Shown here: one piece after another, positions 1-8,555 of the stretch | Numbering within the stretch: the first letter of the stretch is position 1 | Layout of the letters: each line of letters begins with the position of its first letter | NCBI RefSeq assembly: GCF_903166585.1 | Contig: NZ_CAESCM010000025.1 | Coordinates: 1 to 45,150, forward strand | DNA length: 45,150 nucleotides | Direction of reading: 5' to 3' | Source of the DNA: Pedobacter ghigonis | GTDB taxonomy: Bacteria; Bacteroidota; Bacteroidia; Sphingobacteriales; Sphingobacteriaceae | Made by a program: the position numbers and the translations under genes | The notes under the pieces: model-generated | Told to the model about the DNA's origin: nothing | Database searches by the model: none | The model's input: only the letters and a program-made list of their open reading frames with translations

Positions 1-253
1 ATCTTTCAATGCTAAGATCAAAGCCTTTAGAGCAACATCGAGAGGTGTAAGGGATGTTAAATTCTTCTTATTCAGATTATCGAAAATATATGCATAAAAG
101 ATATCCCCCCAACTTTTCCGCTTGATCCGTGTTCTTCAGGTTCGTCGAAATTCTGTTTGATGCACCTACTGACTGGTGTCTGCACCTGCCAGCTTCAGGT
201 AGTCTATTTCGGTCAATGAGACACCAACCGATAGACTGAAATAGCCATAAAAC
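1..253. other. Left edge, no supported gene; one palindromic repeat
   Basis: I see no gene that I can support here. A minus-strand frame is open from about 136 to the window edge, without an ATG, and cannot be judged because it is cut. Positions 201-237 form a palindrome: AGTCTAT and CGGT on the left pair with ACCG and ATAGACT on the right. The centre is a copy of the GTGTCTCA-type repeat also found at 3732 and 3846. Positions 169-190 hold a related GGTGTCTGCACC hairpin. Confidence 0.5.
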
Positions 254-288
254 AAAAAAAGCCTCGATTTTCATCAAGGCTTTTTTTG
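254..288 (-). terminator. Rho-independent terminator after tRNA-Leu
   Basis: On the minus strand an A-rich run precedes a stem made of AGCCTTGAT and ATCGAGGCT, followed by seven T. It lies about 15 nt past the 3' end of tRNA-Leu and fits as the end of the tRNA transcript. The A and T runs on both sides make it potentially bidirectional. Confidence 0.75.
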
Positions 289-302
289 TTCGATTTTTGT
301 TG

Positions 303-386
303 TACTCGGGGCGGGAATCGAACCCGCACGCCTTTGAAAGCACAGGATTTTAAGTCCTGCGTGTCTACCAGTTCCACCACCCGAGC
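303..386 (-). tRNA. tRNA-Leu (anticodon TAA)
   Basis: The minus strand folds as a class II tRNA. The acceptor stem GCTCGGG pairs with CCCGAGT, with a G-T pair at the end. The anticodon stem CAGGA/TCCTG encloses the loop CTTAAAA, so the anticodon is TAA, reading TTA codons. The variable arm is long, as in leucine tRNAs, and the T arm contains GGTTCGATTCC. The discriminator base is A. CCA is not encoded, unlike the neighbouring tRNA-Gly. It is probably co-transcribed with tRNA-Gly, which lies just upstream on the same strand. Confidence 0.95.
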
Positions 387-431
387 ATTAGCCGCTGCCG
401 ATATCCACCGGCTTGGTTAACTTTAAAATTA

Positions 432-455
432 AATGCCTTCTGGTAGGAAGGCATT
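432..455. terminator. Hairpin between the two tRNA genes
   Basis: The arms AATGCCTTC and GAAGGCATT (9 bp) enclose a 6-nt loop, with a run of T on the plus-strand side and TTTAATTTT on the minus-strand side. It sits between tRNA-Gly and tRNA-Leu. It may be a weak terminator or a processing signal within the tRNA transcript. Confidence 0.5.
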
Positions 456-459
456 TTTT

Positions 460-535
<76 letters not shown>

Positions 536-629
536 ATTTACAAAACTGATGTTGTTGTTTCGTTTTGGTGATGCAAATATAGGCAGATTTATATATCTGT
601 CAAGAGATTTTTTATTAAAAATTTAATAT

Positions 630-1118
630 TTAGTTTAAATTGCTGGCTTTCAGTACTAGTAAAATTAAATCAGTTTCAAATCCTTTTGCCTGAAGGTAGC
701 TCATCAGCTTCATTTTTCTTTTAAAGGGATCATTTTCACTCAAACTTTCTGCTTTTTTTACCGCCAGTTTTTCTAAAGTAAGCAGGTAATCGTCTTCATC
801 CAGACTATAAATTGCTTTTTGCAGCATTTTATCCGGAACGCCTTTCAGTTTTAATCCCTGTTTAATTTTTATCCTGCCCCAGTGTTTAATGTTAAATTTA
901 CCCGAAGCATAATTCATGGCAAACCTTTCCTCATTTAAAAAATTGTTCAGAATAAGGTCTGTAATAATTTCTTCCAGATCGTCGCCGCGCATGCCCAGGT
1001 CTAACAATTTGCCACGCACTTCCTTTTGCGAGCGTTCCTGATAGGCGCAAAAACTTTCGGCCTTGGCCAATGCCTGCTTTTTATCTAATATTATGCTCTC
1101 TTGTTTACCGCTTTTCAT
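630..1118 (-). CDS. recX: RecX family regulator of RecA
   Basis: The protein has 162 residues, a normal length for RecX, a small all-helical protein that binds RecA filaments and modulates recombination and SOS induction. The family pattern is visible: an N-terminal helical repeat with AYQERSQKEVRGKL, a motif NNFLNEERFAMNYASGKFN at about residues 59-77, and WGRIKIKQGLKLKGV after it. This is the three-helix repeat series of RecX. It lies alone on the minus strand, 61 bp from the divergent murF-alr gene, so the two share a short promoter region. recA itself is not in the window. The start ATG at 1118 is followed by a lysine-rich tail, as in related proteins. Confidence 0.9.
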   Translation of the reverse strand: MKSGKQESIILDKKQALAKAESFCAYQERSQKEVRGKLLDLGMRGDDLEEIITDLILNNFLNEERFAMNYASGKFNIKHWGRIKIKQGLKLKGVPDKMLQKAIYSLDEDDYLLTLEKLAVKKAESLSENDPFKRKMKLMSYLQAKGFETDLILLVLKASNLN

Positions 1119-1179
1119 AATTAATTACTGAAATTCGTAAAAATATAAACGATTACCCTATTTTCTGAATAAAAATAGC

Positions 1180-3639
1180 ATGCAGAACCCGATATATACC
1201 ATTGCCAGAATAGCCGAAATTTTAAATGCAGATGCCAAATTGATTGATAGCGAAGTTGTTATTCAGTATTTGGTAATCGATAGCCGGTCTGTGCTCGTTC
1301 CGGAAAATTCTATCTTTTTTGCGCTTGCGGCACATCGCGATGGCCATGAGTTTATAAAAGATGCTTATGCTAAAGAGATCCGTAATTTCGTAATTACGGA
1401 TGAAAAATACATTGCCCAATATCCGGACTGCAATTTTTTAAAGGTTAATGATGCCCTGGAAGCCTTGCAACAGTTGGCAATTGAACACCGCAAGCAGTTT
1501 AACCTAAAAACGATTGGTATTACCGGCAGTAACGGCAAAACCATTGTAAAAGAATGGTTGTACCAGCTTCTGGCAGCCGACTTTAATATCGTAAAAAGCC
1601 CTAAAAGTTATAATTCTCAAATCGGGGTACCGCTTTCGGTGTGGCAAATTGAGGCCAGTCATACCTTAGGCATTTTTGAGGCGGGTATATCGGCCGTGAA
1701 TGAAATGGAAAGTCTGGCGAAGATTATCCAGCCTCAGATCGGCATTTTAACCAATATTGGCGAAGCACATGCCGAGGGTTTCAGTTCGAAAAAGGAAAAG
1801 CTGACAGAAAAACTGAGGCTTTTTAAAGATAGTGAACTTTTTATCTATTCGCCTGAGTATGTAAGTGAAGTAAGCTTTAAAGAACTTCCCGGTAAAAAAC
1901 AATTTAGCTGGAGCAGTAAACAAGCTGCCGATTTACAGATAATTGCAGTAGAGCCGATTGAAGGCAATTGTTATTTAAGGGCCATTTACCAGGATAGGGA
2001 AATAGAATGTATGCTGCCTTTTAAAGATAAGGCCTCGATCGAGAACGGCATGATTTGCTGGGCCACTTTGCTGGCTTTGGGCTACACGCCTGAGCAAGCC
2101 GATCTGCGTTTAGAAAAGCTGAGCCATGTGAGCATGCGCCTCGAACTGAAAAACGGCATTAACCAGTGCTCCATCATCGACGATTCGTACAGTGCAGATA
2201 TTTCTTCGCTTGCCATCGCCCTCGATTTCCTGAACCAGCAGAACCAACATGCACGTAAAACCGTTATTCTTTCCGAATTGTTCGAAACCGGAAGAGACGA
2301 CCTCGATTTATATACCGAAATAGCCGAATTGCTGTTGCAGAAAAAGGCAAATCGCTTAATCGGAATCGGAACGCACATTGCGCGTTTTGCAGATCTTTTT
2401 AAGTTCGAAACCCAGTTTTTTGACGATACTAATGCTTTTGTTGAGGCTTTTCCTGGTTTGCAGTTTAGTCACGAAACCATTTTGGTAAAAGGAGCCAGGC
2501 GCTTCGAGTTTGGCCGGATCAGTAAACTACTCACGCAGAAAATACACGATACGGTTTTAGAAATCGATTTGAATGCCATGGTGGGTAACCTGCAGTTTTA
2601 CCGTTCTAAAATTAAGCCCGGTGTTAAAATGATGGCCATGGTAAAGGCCTTTTCATATGGGAGTGGCAGTTTTGAAATTGCCAACTTACTGCAGTTTCAT
2701 AAAGTAGATTACCTCGCTGTAGCTTACGCCGACGAAGGTATAGCCCTACGCAAAGCGGGAATTACTTTGCCGATTATGGTAATGAGTCCAGAAGAATCTG
2801 CTTTCGAAGCCATTATCAAACATCAGTTAGAACCTGAAATTTACAGCATCGATATTCTGAACAGTTTTATCAATGCCCTTTCTGATTACGATTTTAACTA
2901 TCCCATCCACATCAAAATTGACAGCGGGATGCATCGTTTAGGTTTCGATCAGGCCGAAATTACCACTTTAACCAGTTTGTTAAAAGATAATGCCAAAGTT
3001 AAGGTGCAAAGCATTTTCTCGCACCTGGTAGCCAGTGGCGAGGCCGAGCACGATGGGTTTACCCAGCGGCAAATAGAACGGTTTAAGGATATGGCCAAAC
3101 TGATAACCGAAATTTTAACGTATAAACCTCTATTGCATATCGCCAATACCTCGGGCATTTCGCGCTGGCCCGAAGGACAAATGGATATGGTACGCCTGGG
3201 CATTGGCCTGTATGGCTTCGATTCGGCATTGCCTAATAACCGTGGCCTGCAAACCGTTATGGTGCTCAAAACTACGGTTAGTCAGGTAAAAACACTCGAA
3301 CCCGGCGAAACAGTAGGTTATAGCCGCAAAGGAATTATGCCGCATGGAGGTAAGATTGCAACCGTAAAAATTGGCTATGCCGATGGCTATAACAGGGCTT
3401 TTGGTAATGGGGTAGGTAAAATGCTCATCAACGGTAATTTGGTGCCCACAATAGGCTCTATTTGCATGGATATGACCATGCTCGATATTACAGGGATTGA
3501 TGTTAAAGCCGGCGATGAAGCCATCGTATTTAATAAAGAGCACACCATTATGCAGTTAGCCAGCGAGGTAAATACCATTCCCTACGAGATTTTAACCAAC
3601 ATTTCGCAAAGGGTTAAGCGGGTTTATTTTTATGAATAA
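1180..3639 (+). CDS. murF-alr: Bifunctional MurF ligase / alanine racemase
   Basis: This 819-residue fusion combines two steps that meet at D-Ala-D-Ala. The N-terminal half, to about residue 450, is a Mur ligase of MurF type, which adds D-Ala-D-Ala to UDP-MurNAc-tripeptide. Its ATP loop ITGSNGKT lies at 114-121. The C-terminal half, from about 455, is a fold-type III alanine racemase. The PLP lysine is K489 in VKAFSYGSG, and the catalytic tyrosine is Y714 in VGYSRKG. Further racemase motifs are HRLGF and ICMDMTMLD. Both halves look intact. Such fusions are usual in Bacteroidota, so the architecture is a lineage marker rather than an oddity. The start overlaps no neighbour; recX is divergent. 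The product is cytoplasmic and serves peptidoglycan precursor synthesis. Confidence 0.95.
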   Translation: MQNPIYTIARIAEILNADAKLIDSEVVIQYLVIDSRSVLVPENSIFFALAAHRDGHEFIKDAYAKEIRNFVITDEKYIAQYPDCNFLKVNDALEALQQLAIEHRKQFNLKTIGITGSNGKTIVKEWLYQLLAADFNIVKSPKSYNSQIGVPLSVWQIEASHTLGIFEAGISAVNEMESLAKIIQPQIGILTNIGEAHAEGFSSKKEKLTEKLRLFKDSELFIYSPEYVSEVSFKELPGKKQFSWSSKQAADLQIIAVEPIEGNCYLRAIYQDREIECMLPFKDKASIENGMICWATLLALGYTPEQADLRLEKLSHVSMRLELKNGINQCSIIDDSYSADISSLAIALDFLNQQNQHARKTVILSELFETGRDDLDLYTEIAELLLQKKANRLIGIGTHIARFADLFKFETQFFDDTNAFVEAFPGLQFSHETILVKGARRFEFGRISKLLTQKIHDTVLEIDLNAMVGNLQFYRSKIKPGVKMMAMVKAFSYGSGSFEIANLLQFHKVDYLAVAYADEGIALRKAGITLPIMVMSPEESAFEAIIKHQLEPEIYSIDILNSFINALSDYDFNYPIHIKIDSGMHRLGFDQAEITTLTSLLKDNAKVKVQSIFSHLVASGEAEHDGFTQRQIERFKDMAKLITEILTYKPLLHIANTSGISRWPEGQMDMVRLGIGLYGFDSALPNNRGLQTVMVLKTTVSQVKTLEPGETVGYSRKGIMPHGGKIATVKIGYADGYNRAFGNGVGKMLINGNLVPTIGSICMDMTMLDITGIDVKAGDEAIVFNKEHTIMQLASEVNTIPYEILTNISQRVKRVYFYE

Positions 3640-3973
3640 ATTGGTTCACTTGTTCATTGGTGCCGGGCAAGATGCCACATAGCGCGTCTTTTAACAAATC
3701 GTTGGATTAATTGCTTTTGATCCTCTGTCTTGGTCGGTGAGACACCAACCAATAGGGAACTCAGATGTGTTATCGTCTACGTTTGTAACGTGGATGGGAG
3801 AGATAAGCGATTGTATCGCTTTATAGGGCGCTTATTGTTCATCTGTTTCGGTCAATGAGACACCAACCGATAGAGTGGGACCATGGGTTTCACTAATGAA
3901 CCAATGTCTAATGAACCAATGAACAAACAGGGATTGAGCGTGGGGTTTCACTATTTTTACCTAAATTTGCCGC
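3640..3973. other. Intergenic gap with two palindromic repeat copies
   Basis: No coding sequence is apparent in these 334 bp. Copies of one short repeat family lie at 3732-3750 (GGTCGGTGAGACACCAACC) and 3846-3873 (core CGGTCAATGAGACACCAACCG). The same core is at 210-230. The stretch 3890-3925 is a low-complexity run built on AATGAACCAATG, a motif also seen at 6120-6310, 8625-8830, 42585-42600 and 42800-42840. Confidence 0.6.
3962..3969 (+). promoter_or_regulatory. Candidate -7 promoter element of the DUF502 gene
   Basis: TAAATTTG matches the Bacteroidota -7 consensus TAnnTTTG exactly and ends 4 nt before the ATG at 3974. The transcript could therefore start at or very near the start codon. 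I find no TTG at the usual 17-23 nt spacing upstream, so the call is tentative. Confidence 0.4.
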
Positions 3974-4564
3974 ATGAATAAAGTAGGGAAAGCCATTTTA
4001 AACTATCTGATTAAAGGTTTATTAATTGTGGTACCCATTGCCGTAAGTATTTTTATTGTAGTTTGGGCGGTTACAACGGTTGATAGCTGGTTAAACGTAA
4101 AAAATATACTTGGCGTAAATCCGCTTACAGGCGAAAGCCGCAACATACCCGGTTTGGGTTTGCTAACTGTTGTTACCATTATTTTGCTGGCAGGTATTTT
4201 TGTAACCAATTTGGTTACCGAGCCCATGTACAACTGGTTTCAGCGGATGATGCATCGCCTGCCTTTGCTCAATTTCATCTACTCTTCTATAAAAGATTTA
4301 ACAGAAGCCTTTGTGGGCGACGAAAAGAAATTTAACCATCCGGTATTGGTAGAGGTAGAAGGAGGTTTAAAGAAGATTGGTTTTTTAACCCAGAACGATT
4401 TGCATAAACTGGATTTGCCCGATGAAGTAGCTGTTTATTTCCCTCTTTCTTATTCATTTGCAGGCCAGTTGTGTATTGTACAACGCAACAAGGTTACCGA
4501 TTTAAAAATGACTGCAGCCGATGCCATGAAACTGGTGGTAAGCGGTGGCGTAAGCGGATTATAA
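3974..4564 (+). CDS. DUF502 family membrane protein
   Basis: This 196-residue protein matches the DUF502 family in length and layout. Two hydrophobic segments, about residues 9-32 and 57-78, are separated by a short loop. A conserved block around NWFQRMMHRLPLLNFIYSSIKDL and a soluble C-terminal domain follow. The family is widespread in bacteria and has no settled biochemical role. The C-terminus ends in GGVSGL, resembling the glycine-rich end typical of the family. The ArsC-like gene starts 11 bp after the stop, so the two are probably co-transcribed. The ATG at 4471 in another frame overlaps this gene and is not a better start for the downstream gene. Confidence 0.85.
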   Translation: MNKVGKAILNYLIKGLLIVVPIAVSIFIVVWAVTTVDSWLNVKNILGVNPLTGESRNIPGLGLLTVVTIILLAGIFVTNLVTEPMYNWFQRMMHRLPLLNFIYSSIKDLTEAFVGDEKKFNHPVLVEVEGGLKKIGFLTQNDLHKLDLPDEVAVYFPLSYSFAGQLCIVQRNKVTDLKMTAADAMKLVVSGGVSGL

Positions 4565-4575
4565 AAACATTCACC

Positions 4576-4920
4576 ATGATTACCATTTATCACAATAACA
4601 GGTGTACCAAAAGCCGTTGCGCTTTACAGGAACTCGAAAAAAGCGGAAAAGAATTTGAAGTTGTGTACTATCTCGATACCCCACCAAACGAGACCGAACT
4701 TACCGAAATTGTAGCCAAACTGGGTATTAAACCATTGGAGCTGATTCGGAAAGGTGAGGCCGTTTTCATAGAAAATTACAAGGGTAAAACCTTAACCGAC
4801 AGGGAGTGGATTGAAGCCATGGTTAAGCATCCTGTTTTAATTGAGCGACCAATCGTTATTTCCGGCGATCAGGCTGTTATTGCCCGTCCAACGGAGAAAA
4901 TACAGCAGATTTTAGGGTAG
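4576..4920 (+). CDS. ArsC/Spx-family thioredoxin-fold reductase
   Basis: The protein has 114 residues when started at ATG 4576, which puts the strand MITIYHNNRCTKSR at the N-terminus as in the glutaredoxin-linked arsenate reductase family. The predicted catalytic cysteine is C10 in NNRCTKSR. A conserved family end is visible as HPVLIERPIVISGDQAVIARP. Family members either reduce arsenate using glutathione or glutaredoxin, or act as Spx/YffB-like proteins with no arsenate role. There are no ars genes nearby, so arsenate reduction should not be assumed. A longer frame opens at 4471, but that part overlaps the DUF502 gene and lacks family sequence. It is probably in one transcript with the DUF502 gene. 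Confidence 0.85.
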   Translation: MITIYHNNRCTKSRCALQELEKSGKEFEVVYYLDTPPNETELTEIVAKLGIKPLELIRKGEAVFIENYKGKTLTDREWIEAMVKHPVLIERPIVISGDQAVIARPTEKIQQILG

Positions 4921-4984
4921 CACAGAAGGTTTAAAGGAGTTGAACGGAAGAAAGGCCTCATAACTCTTAGCTGGCCGTTTGAGC

Positions 4985-5485
4985 TTAAAAAATATTTCTA
5001 CAGCTGATCAGGATGACTATCAAAATGATCAAACCGAACAGTAGCCTCGAATAATACTCGCGGATAAAAAGTCCGGTAAGTACCAGCATATCATCATTTA
5101 CATTGCTGTGGATGTTTCCGTTTCCGGCCGATGCACTGAACAAAATCTGTTTATCTTTAAGGTTATTGAGCGACCAGCGGCTTAACCAGCTATTCTGGTA
5201 GCGCCAGTCTAATGTTTCGCCTGAAGCAAAAACAACCCTGGCCTTAAAACCAAGCCAATCATAAGTAATTGTTGCTAAAGTCTCGTTTTGGTTATTTAAT
5301 ATTCTGGTTTCAGGTTTTGAAAATCCTTCGCTCTTTAACAGGTAAATCCCGCTTTGGGTAGTGGCTATGGCAGAGTTTTGCCAGGAACTAAAATTCATCG
5401 AAAATTTAAGTTGCTGCTGATCAAATACCTGATAGTTGCTATCAAATAAACCTTTTCTCCAATATAGTACCTGTTCCATCGCCAA
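4985..5485 (-). CDS. Hypothetical protein, paralogue of the next gene, one membrane segment
   Basis: I do not recognise this 166-residue protein. The order of features matches its upstream neighbour (5501-6007): an N-terminal YWRKGLFDSNYQVF strand, a middle TLATITYDWLGFKARVVFASGE, a W-rich WRYQNSWLSRWSLNN, and a hydrophobic tail RLLFGLIILIVILIS at about 148-162. The repeated tryptophan-containing beta strands recall the LURP-one/scramblase-like beta barrel, but this is a shape impression only. A second ATG two codons in (5479) is an equally good start. The upstream paralogue ends 15 bp before, so they form an operon made by tandem duplication. The gene converges on the ArsC-like gene. Confidence 0.65.
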   Translation of the reverse strand: MAMEQVLYWRKGLFDSNYQVFDQQQLKFSMNFSSWQNSAIATTQSGIYLLKSEGFSKPETRILNNQNETLATITYDWLGFKARVVFASGETLDWRYQNSWLSRWSLNNLKDKQILFSASAGNGNIHSNVNDDMLVLTGLFIREYYSRLLFGLIILIVILISCRNIF

Positions 5486-5500
5486 AAAGATTAATTATGC

Positions 5501-6007
5501 CTAACCGTGGTGACGGGTAAGTGTTGCCGTAATAATCGGAACAAAACAAGCCACCATTACCGCTGTTTTTTTATTGTAAATCTGTTTAATAAACAAACCT
5601 GCAACAATTAATAAGTTATTGTCTGCCTGGGTAGAAATAGCACCAGTATTGCTCGAAGCCTGATAATAAATATGGGTGTCTTTGTTGTTCGAAACCGTCC
5701 ATTCTGAGCGCCACGAACTGGTTGCTTTCCACTCGTATTGCTCGCCCGATTTTAAACTGATAATGGCTTTAGATTTCCAGCTGTCGTAAGTGATGATGGC
5801 CACAATTTCATTGGTTTTACGATCGGTTACCGTTGTGGTACTTTGCCAGAAACCTTTGTTCTCAAAAGCATAGTCTTTATCCTCGAATAAGGTATAGGCA
5901 TTGCTTTTCCACATTTCGAATGTTAAAGCACCCTTCTGAATCCCGTCAACAAACAGTTGTAAGTTGCCGTTCAACCAGTTCCTTTTCCAATTAATAAACT
6001 TTGCCAT
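5501..6007 (-). CDS. Hypothetical protein, paralogue of the previous gene
   Basis: This 168-residue protein of unknown function is the first gene of a two-gene minus-strand unit. It shares with its downstream neighbour the strand pattern WKRNWLNGNLQLFVDG, EIVAIITYDSWKSKAIISLKSGE, YEWKATSSWRSEWTVSNN, then NNLLIVAGLFIKQIYNKK and a short hydrophobic end, VMVACFVPIITATL. The DNLLxxxGLFI block and the WRSEW/LSRWS block align between the two. The C-terminal segment may anchor it in the membrane. The fold could be a LURP-one/Tubby-like barrel (phospholipid scramblase-related), which is inference from strand pattern only. Its own promoter should lie in 6008-6070. Confidence 0.7.
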   Translation of the reverse strand: MAKFINWKRNWLNGNLQLFVDGIQKGALTFEMWKSNAYTLFEDKDYAFENKGFWQSTTTVTDRKTNEIVAIITYDSWKSKAIISLKSGEQYEWKATSSWRSEWTVSNNKDTHIYYQASSNTGAISTQADNNLLIVAGLFIKQIYNKKTAVMVACFVPIITATLTRHHG

Positions 6008-6321
6008 ATGTATGCTGTTTTATTTTAGATGGCAAGAGGCTTAAGTTGTTACAATTTATTTGGGCATAAAAAAAGGTGCTCATATCGTGAACACCTCTTT
6101 GTAATTTATAATTCTGAAGTTTCTTGGTTCATAGCTGATGGCTAATAGCCAATATACTTAAGCTAACTGAAAACTCTTAATTAAAGAAAATTCTGCTCTA
6201 GACTATTGGCTATGAACTAATAAACCATCGATTATTGACCAATTACTCCCGGACAACGAAAGCCCTGCTATAGACTATTAGCCATGAACTAATGAACCAA
6301 TGACCAATGAACTTCTACGGA
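6008..6321. other. Intergenic gap with low-complexity AATGAACC-type repeats
   Basis: No gene is seen. Positions 6120-6310 consist of degenerate copies of phrases such as TAGCTGATGGCTAATAGCC, GACTATTGGC, TATGAACTAATAAACC and GACCAATGAAC. The same phrases recur at 8625-8830, which marks them as one dispersed repeat type. The terminator of the LOG-family gene lies at the left end. Confidence 0.6.
6066..6100 (-). terminator. Candidate terminator downstream of the LOG-family gene
   Basis: On the minus strand AGGTG and CACCT arms enclose a roughly 13-nt loop with extra partial pairing, followed by seven T. It lies 220 bp after the LOG-family stop, with only repeat-type sequence in between, and just upstream of the hypothetical gene pair. 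Confidence 0.5.
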
Positions 6322-7029
6322 CTAGAAATTCGGTTTTAACACATACTTATCATAGAAACGGAAGATATGCTCAGCGGCTTCTTCGGCAGTGTCAACCAAA
6401 CGGAAAAGATTTAAATCTTCTTCATGGATATTGTGTTCCTTTTGCAGCATGGTACCTTTAATCCAATCAATTAATCCTCCCCAGTAATCAACACCTACCA
6501 ATACAATGGGAAAACGGGCAATTTTACCGGTCTGGATTAAGGTTAAGGCTTCGAAAAGCTCGTCCATAGTGCCAAAACCGCCGGGTAACACCACAAAACC
6601 CTGACTGTATTTCATAAACATTACCTTGCGCACAAAAAAGTAATCGAACTCCAGTAATTTGTTATGATCGATATATTTATTGTGGAATTGCTCGAAAGGC
6701 AGTTCGATGTTCAAACCAACCGATTTACCACCATTTGTATGCGCACCTTTATTACCAGCTTCCATAATACCAGGACCACCACCTGTAATTACACCGTAAC
6801 CACGGTCGGTTAGTAATTTACCGCACAGCTCTGCCAGCTGATAATAGCGGTGGGTTTGGGCGGTACGTGCCGACCCATAAATAGTAACACATGGACCAAT
6901 TTTAGCCAGTTTCTCAAAACCATCTACAAACTCGGCCATAATTTTAAAAATTTGCCAGGAGTCTGTTACTTTAATTTCCTGCCAGTCTTTATTCTCAAAA
7001 GCGCTTCTTATTTTTTCTTCACTCGTCAT
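6322..7029 (-). CDS. LOG family / TIGR00730 Rossmann-fold nucleotide hydrolase
   Basis: The protein has 235 residues with the two family signatures. GGGPGIMEAGNKGA lies near residue 82 and PGGFGTMDE near residue 149, the latter carrying the catalytic glutamate. Members release ribose 5-phosphate from nucleoside monophosphates (cytokinin-type LOG activity, or AMP nucleosidase-like in some bacteria); the actual bacterial substrate is usually unknown. FVRKVMFMKYS before the second motif is also typical. The gene starts 17 bp after the sodium:solute symporter gene and is probably in its transcript. Whether the symporter supplies its substrate is not shown by anything in the sequence. Confidence 0.88.
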   Translation of the reverse strand: MTSEEKIRSAFENKDWQEIKVTDSWQIFKIMAEFVDGFEKLAKIGPCVTIYGSARTAQTHRYYQLAELCGKLLTDRGYGVITGGGPGIMEAGNKGAHTNGGKSVGLNIELPFEQFHNKYIDHNKLLEFDYFFVRKVMFMKYSQGFVVLPGGFGTMDELFEALTLIQTGKIARFPIVLVGVDYWGGLIDWIKGTMLQKEHNIHEEDLNLFRLVDTAEEAAEHIFRFYDKYVLKPNF

Positions 7030-7046
7030 ATACGTAATGCTAAATA

Positions 7047-8555
7047 TTAAAACCTGGTTTGCGCATCAGTTTTTTTGCTAATGAATAACAAACCTATAAA
7101 TGTGATTAAACCGTTAATTAAAATCAGTTCAACACTAAAAACATATCCGCCCAATATTGCGGCCGAATTGCTTGCAAGCAAGTAACATAAAAAAGGCGAT
7201 AATATGCAAACTATCGGTACTAATTTATCGTGAAGTCCGCGTTTTTTTACAAACAATCCAAAACTGTATAAACCCAACAGCGGCCCATAGGTGTATGATG
7301 CGATGGTGAAAATTAAGCTCACAACCGACGAACTGTTCAATGCATTAATGACAATAATGACCAAAAACATTAAAACCGAAAATGCCACGTGCACGGTATG
7401 ACGCTTTTTAACAGCACTTTTTTCGTCGATGTTTTTGGCTTTATCCATGCCTAAAAAGTCTACACAAAACGAAGTGGTTAGGGCGGTTAAAGCCGAATCG
7501 GTAGTAGCAAAGGTTGCGGCTGTTAGGCCCAGCATAAAAATAATGGCAGGTACCGAACCCAGGTTGTTCAATGCAATTTCAGGAAACAGTAAATCTGTAC
7601 GTGGTTTACCGGTAATGTGATCTAAAGGAATATCAATACCGTTTTTACTTGCGAAAATGTATAATAATGCACCTACACTTAAAAAGAAAACATTTAAGAT
7701 TACAAATACACCGGTAAAGGTAAACATGTTTTTCTGCGCTTCTTTGATGGTACTCATACTCAGGTTTTTCTGCATTAAATCCTGATCCAGCCCTGTCATG
7801 GCGATGGTTACGAAAATACCGCCTATAAACTGCTTGCTGAAATAGAACTTGTTGGTAAGGAAATCATCCAGAAAGAATATTTTAGAATAACTGCTGTTTT
7901 TTATGGTTTCAAACGCTTGTGGAATGCTGAAATCGAGACTATTACAAATAAAATAAATAGTTAAAAAAACAGACAATACCAGGAAAAACGTTTGCAGGGT
8001 ATCGGTAATGATAATGGTTTTTAAGCCACCTTTAAAGGTATATGACCAGATTAAGGCAAGTGAAATTAAAACCGTTAACCAAAACGGGATGCCATAATTA
8101 TCGAATATAAAGCGTTGCAATACAATTACTACCAGATAAAGTCGTGTGGCCGATCCAAGTGTTCTGCTTAACAGAAATATCGATGCTGCTGTTTTGTAAC
8201 TGTAATGCCCCAGCCGTTTTTCGATATAGCTGTAAATGGAAGTTAGATTCATTCGGTAGTAGAGCGGCAATAGAACCGTGGCAATAATGATAAAGCCAAC
8301 CGCATTGCCCAGCACGAACTGAAAATACTGAAACTGGTTTCCGCTGGGGGCACCAACCTCACCGGGCACCGAAATAAAAGTTACGCCCGAAAGAGCCGTT
8401 CCTATCATTCCAAAGGCCACTAAATACCACTTAGAGTTTCTGTTGGCAACAAAGAAAGTATTATTGTCTGACGATTTTTGAGAAGTTACAAACGAAATGA
8501 TAATCAGTAGCAGGAAGTAACCAATTAGAAAACACAGTAGGATGGTTGGTGACAT
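7047..8555 (-). CDS. Sodium:solute symporter (SSS family)
   Basis: The 502-residue, strongly hydrophobic protein has about 13 membrane segments, starting with TILLCFLIGYFLLLIIISFV. The family signature region is visible: NRNSKWYLVAFGMIGTALSGVTFISVPG at 39-66, then GGLKTIIITDTLQTFFLVLSVF near 186, and TDSALTALTTSFCVDFLG, which belongs to the C-terminal sodium-site helix. The family couples solute uptake to the sodium gradient in the inner membrane. Substrate cannot be told from sequence; sugar-type, proline-type and sialic-acid-type members share these motifs. It is the first gene of a two-gene unit with the LOG-family hydrolase. A TACATTTA near-match to the -7 element lies at 8574-8581. Confidence 0.88.
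   Translation of the reverse strand: MSPTILLCFLIGYFLLLIIISFVTSQKSSDNNTFFVANRNSKWYLVAFGMIGTALSGVTFISVPGEVGAPSGNQFQYFQFVLGNAVGFIIIATVLLPLYYRMNLTSIYSYIEKRLGHYSYKTAASIFLLSRTLGSATRLYLVVIVLQRFIFDNYGIPFWLTVLISLALIWSYTFKGGLKTIIITDTLQTFFLVLSVFLTIYFICNSLDFSIPQAFETIKNSSYSKIFFLDDFLTNKFYFSKQFIGGIFVTIAMTGLDQDLMQKNLSMSTIKEAQKNMFTFTGVFVILNVFFLSVGALLYIFASKNGIDIPLDHITGKPRTDLLFPEIALNNLGSVPAIIFMLGLTAATFATTDSALTALTTSFCVDFLGMDKAKNIDEKSAVKKRHTVHVAFSVLMFLVIIVINALNSSSVVSLIFTIASYTYGPLLGLYSFGLFVKKRGLHDKLVPIVCILSPFLCYLLASNSAAILGGYVFSVELILINGLITFIGLLFISKKTDAQTRF

Noticed and set aside
1..136. Open minus-strand frame reading through the left edge (IFYAYIFDNLNKKN...), next to tRNA genes, possibly the start of an integrase-like gene
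   Set aside because: The frame has no ATG or recognisable motif in the visible part and is cut by the window; tRNA proximity alone is no evidence.
77..343. 88-codon minus-strand frame
   Set aside because: It runs through the 3' half of tRNA-Leu and its terminator, so it cannot be a real gene.
3843..3873. Riboswitch or T-box before the DUF502 gene
   Set aside because: Only a short dispersed palindrome is present; no conserved riboswitch core or terminator is visible.
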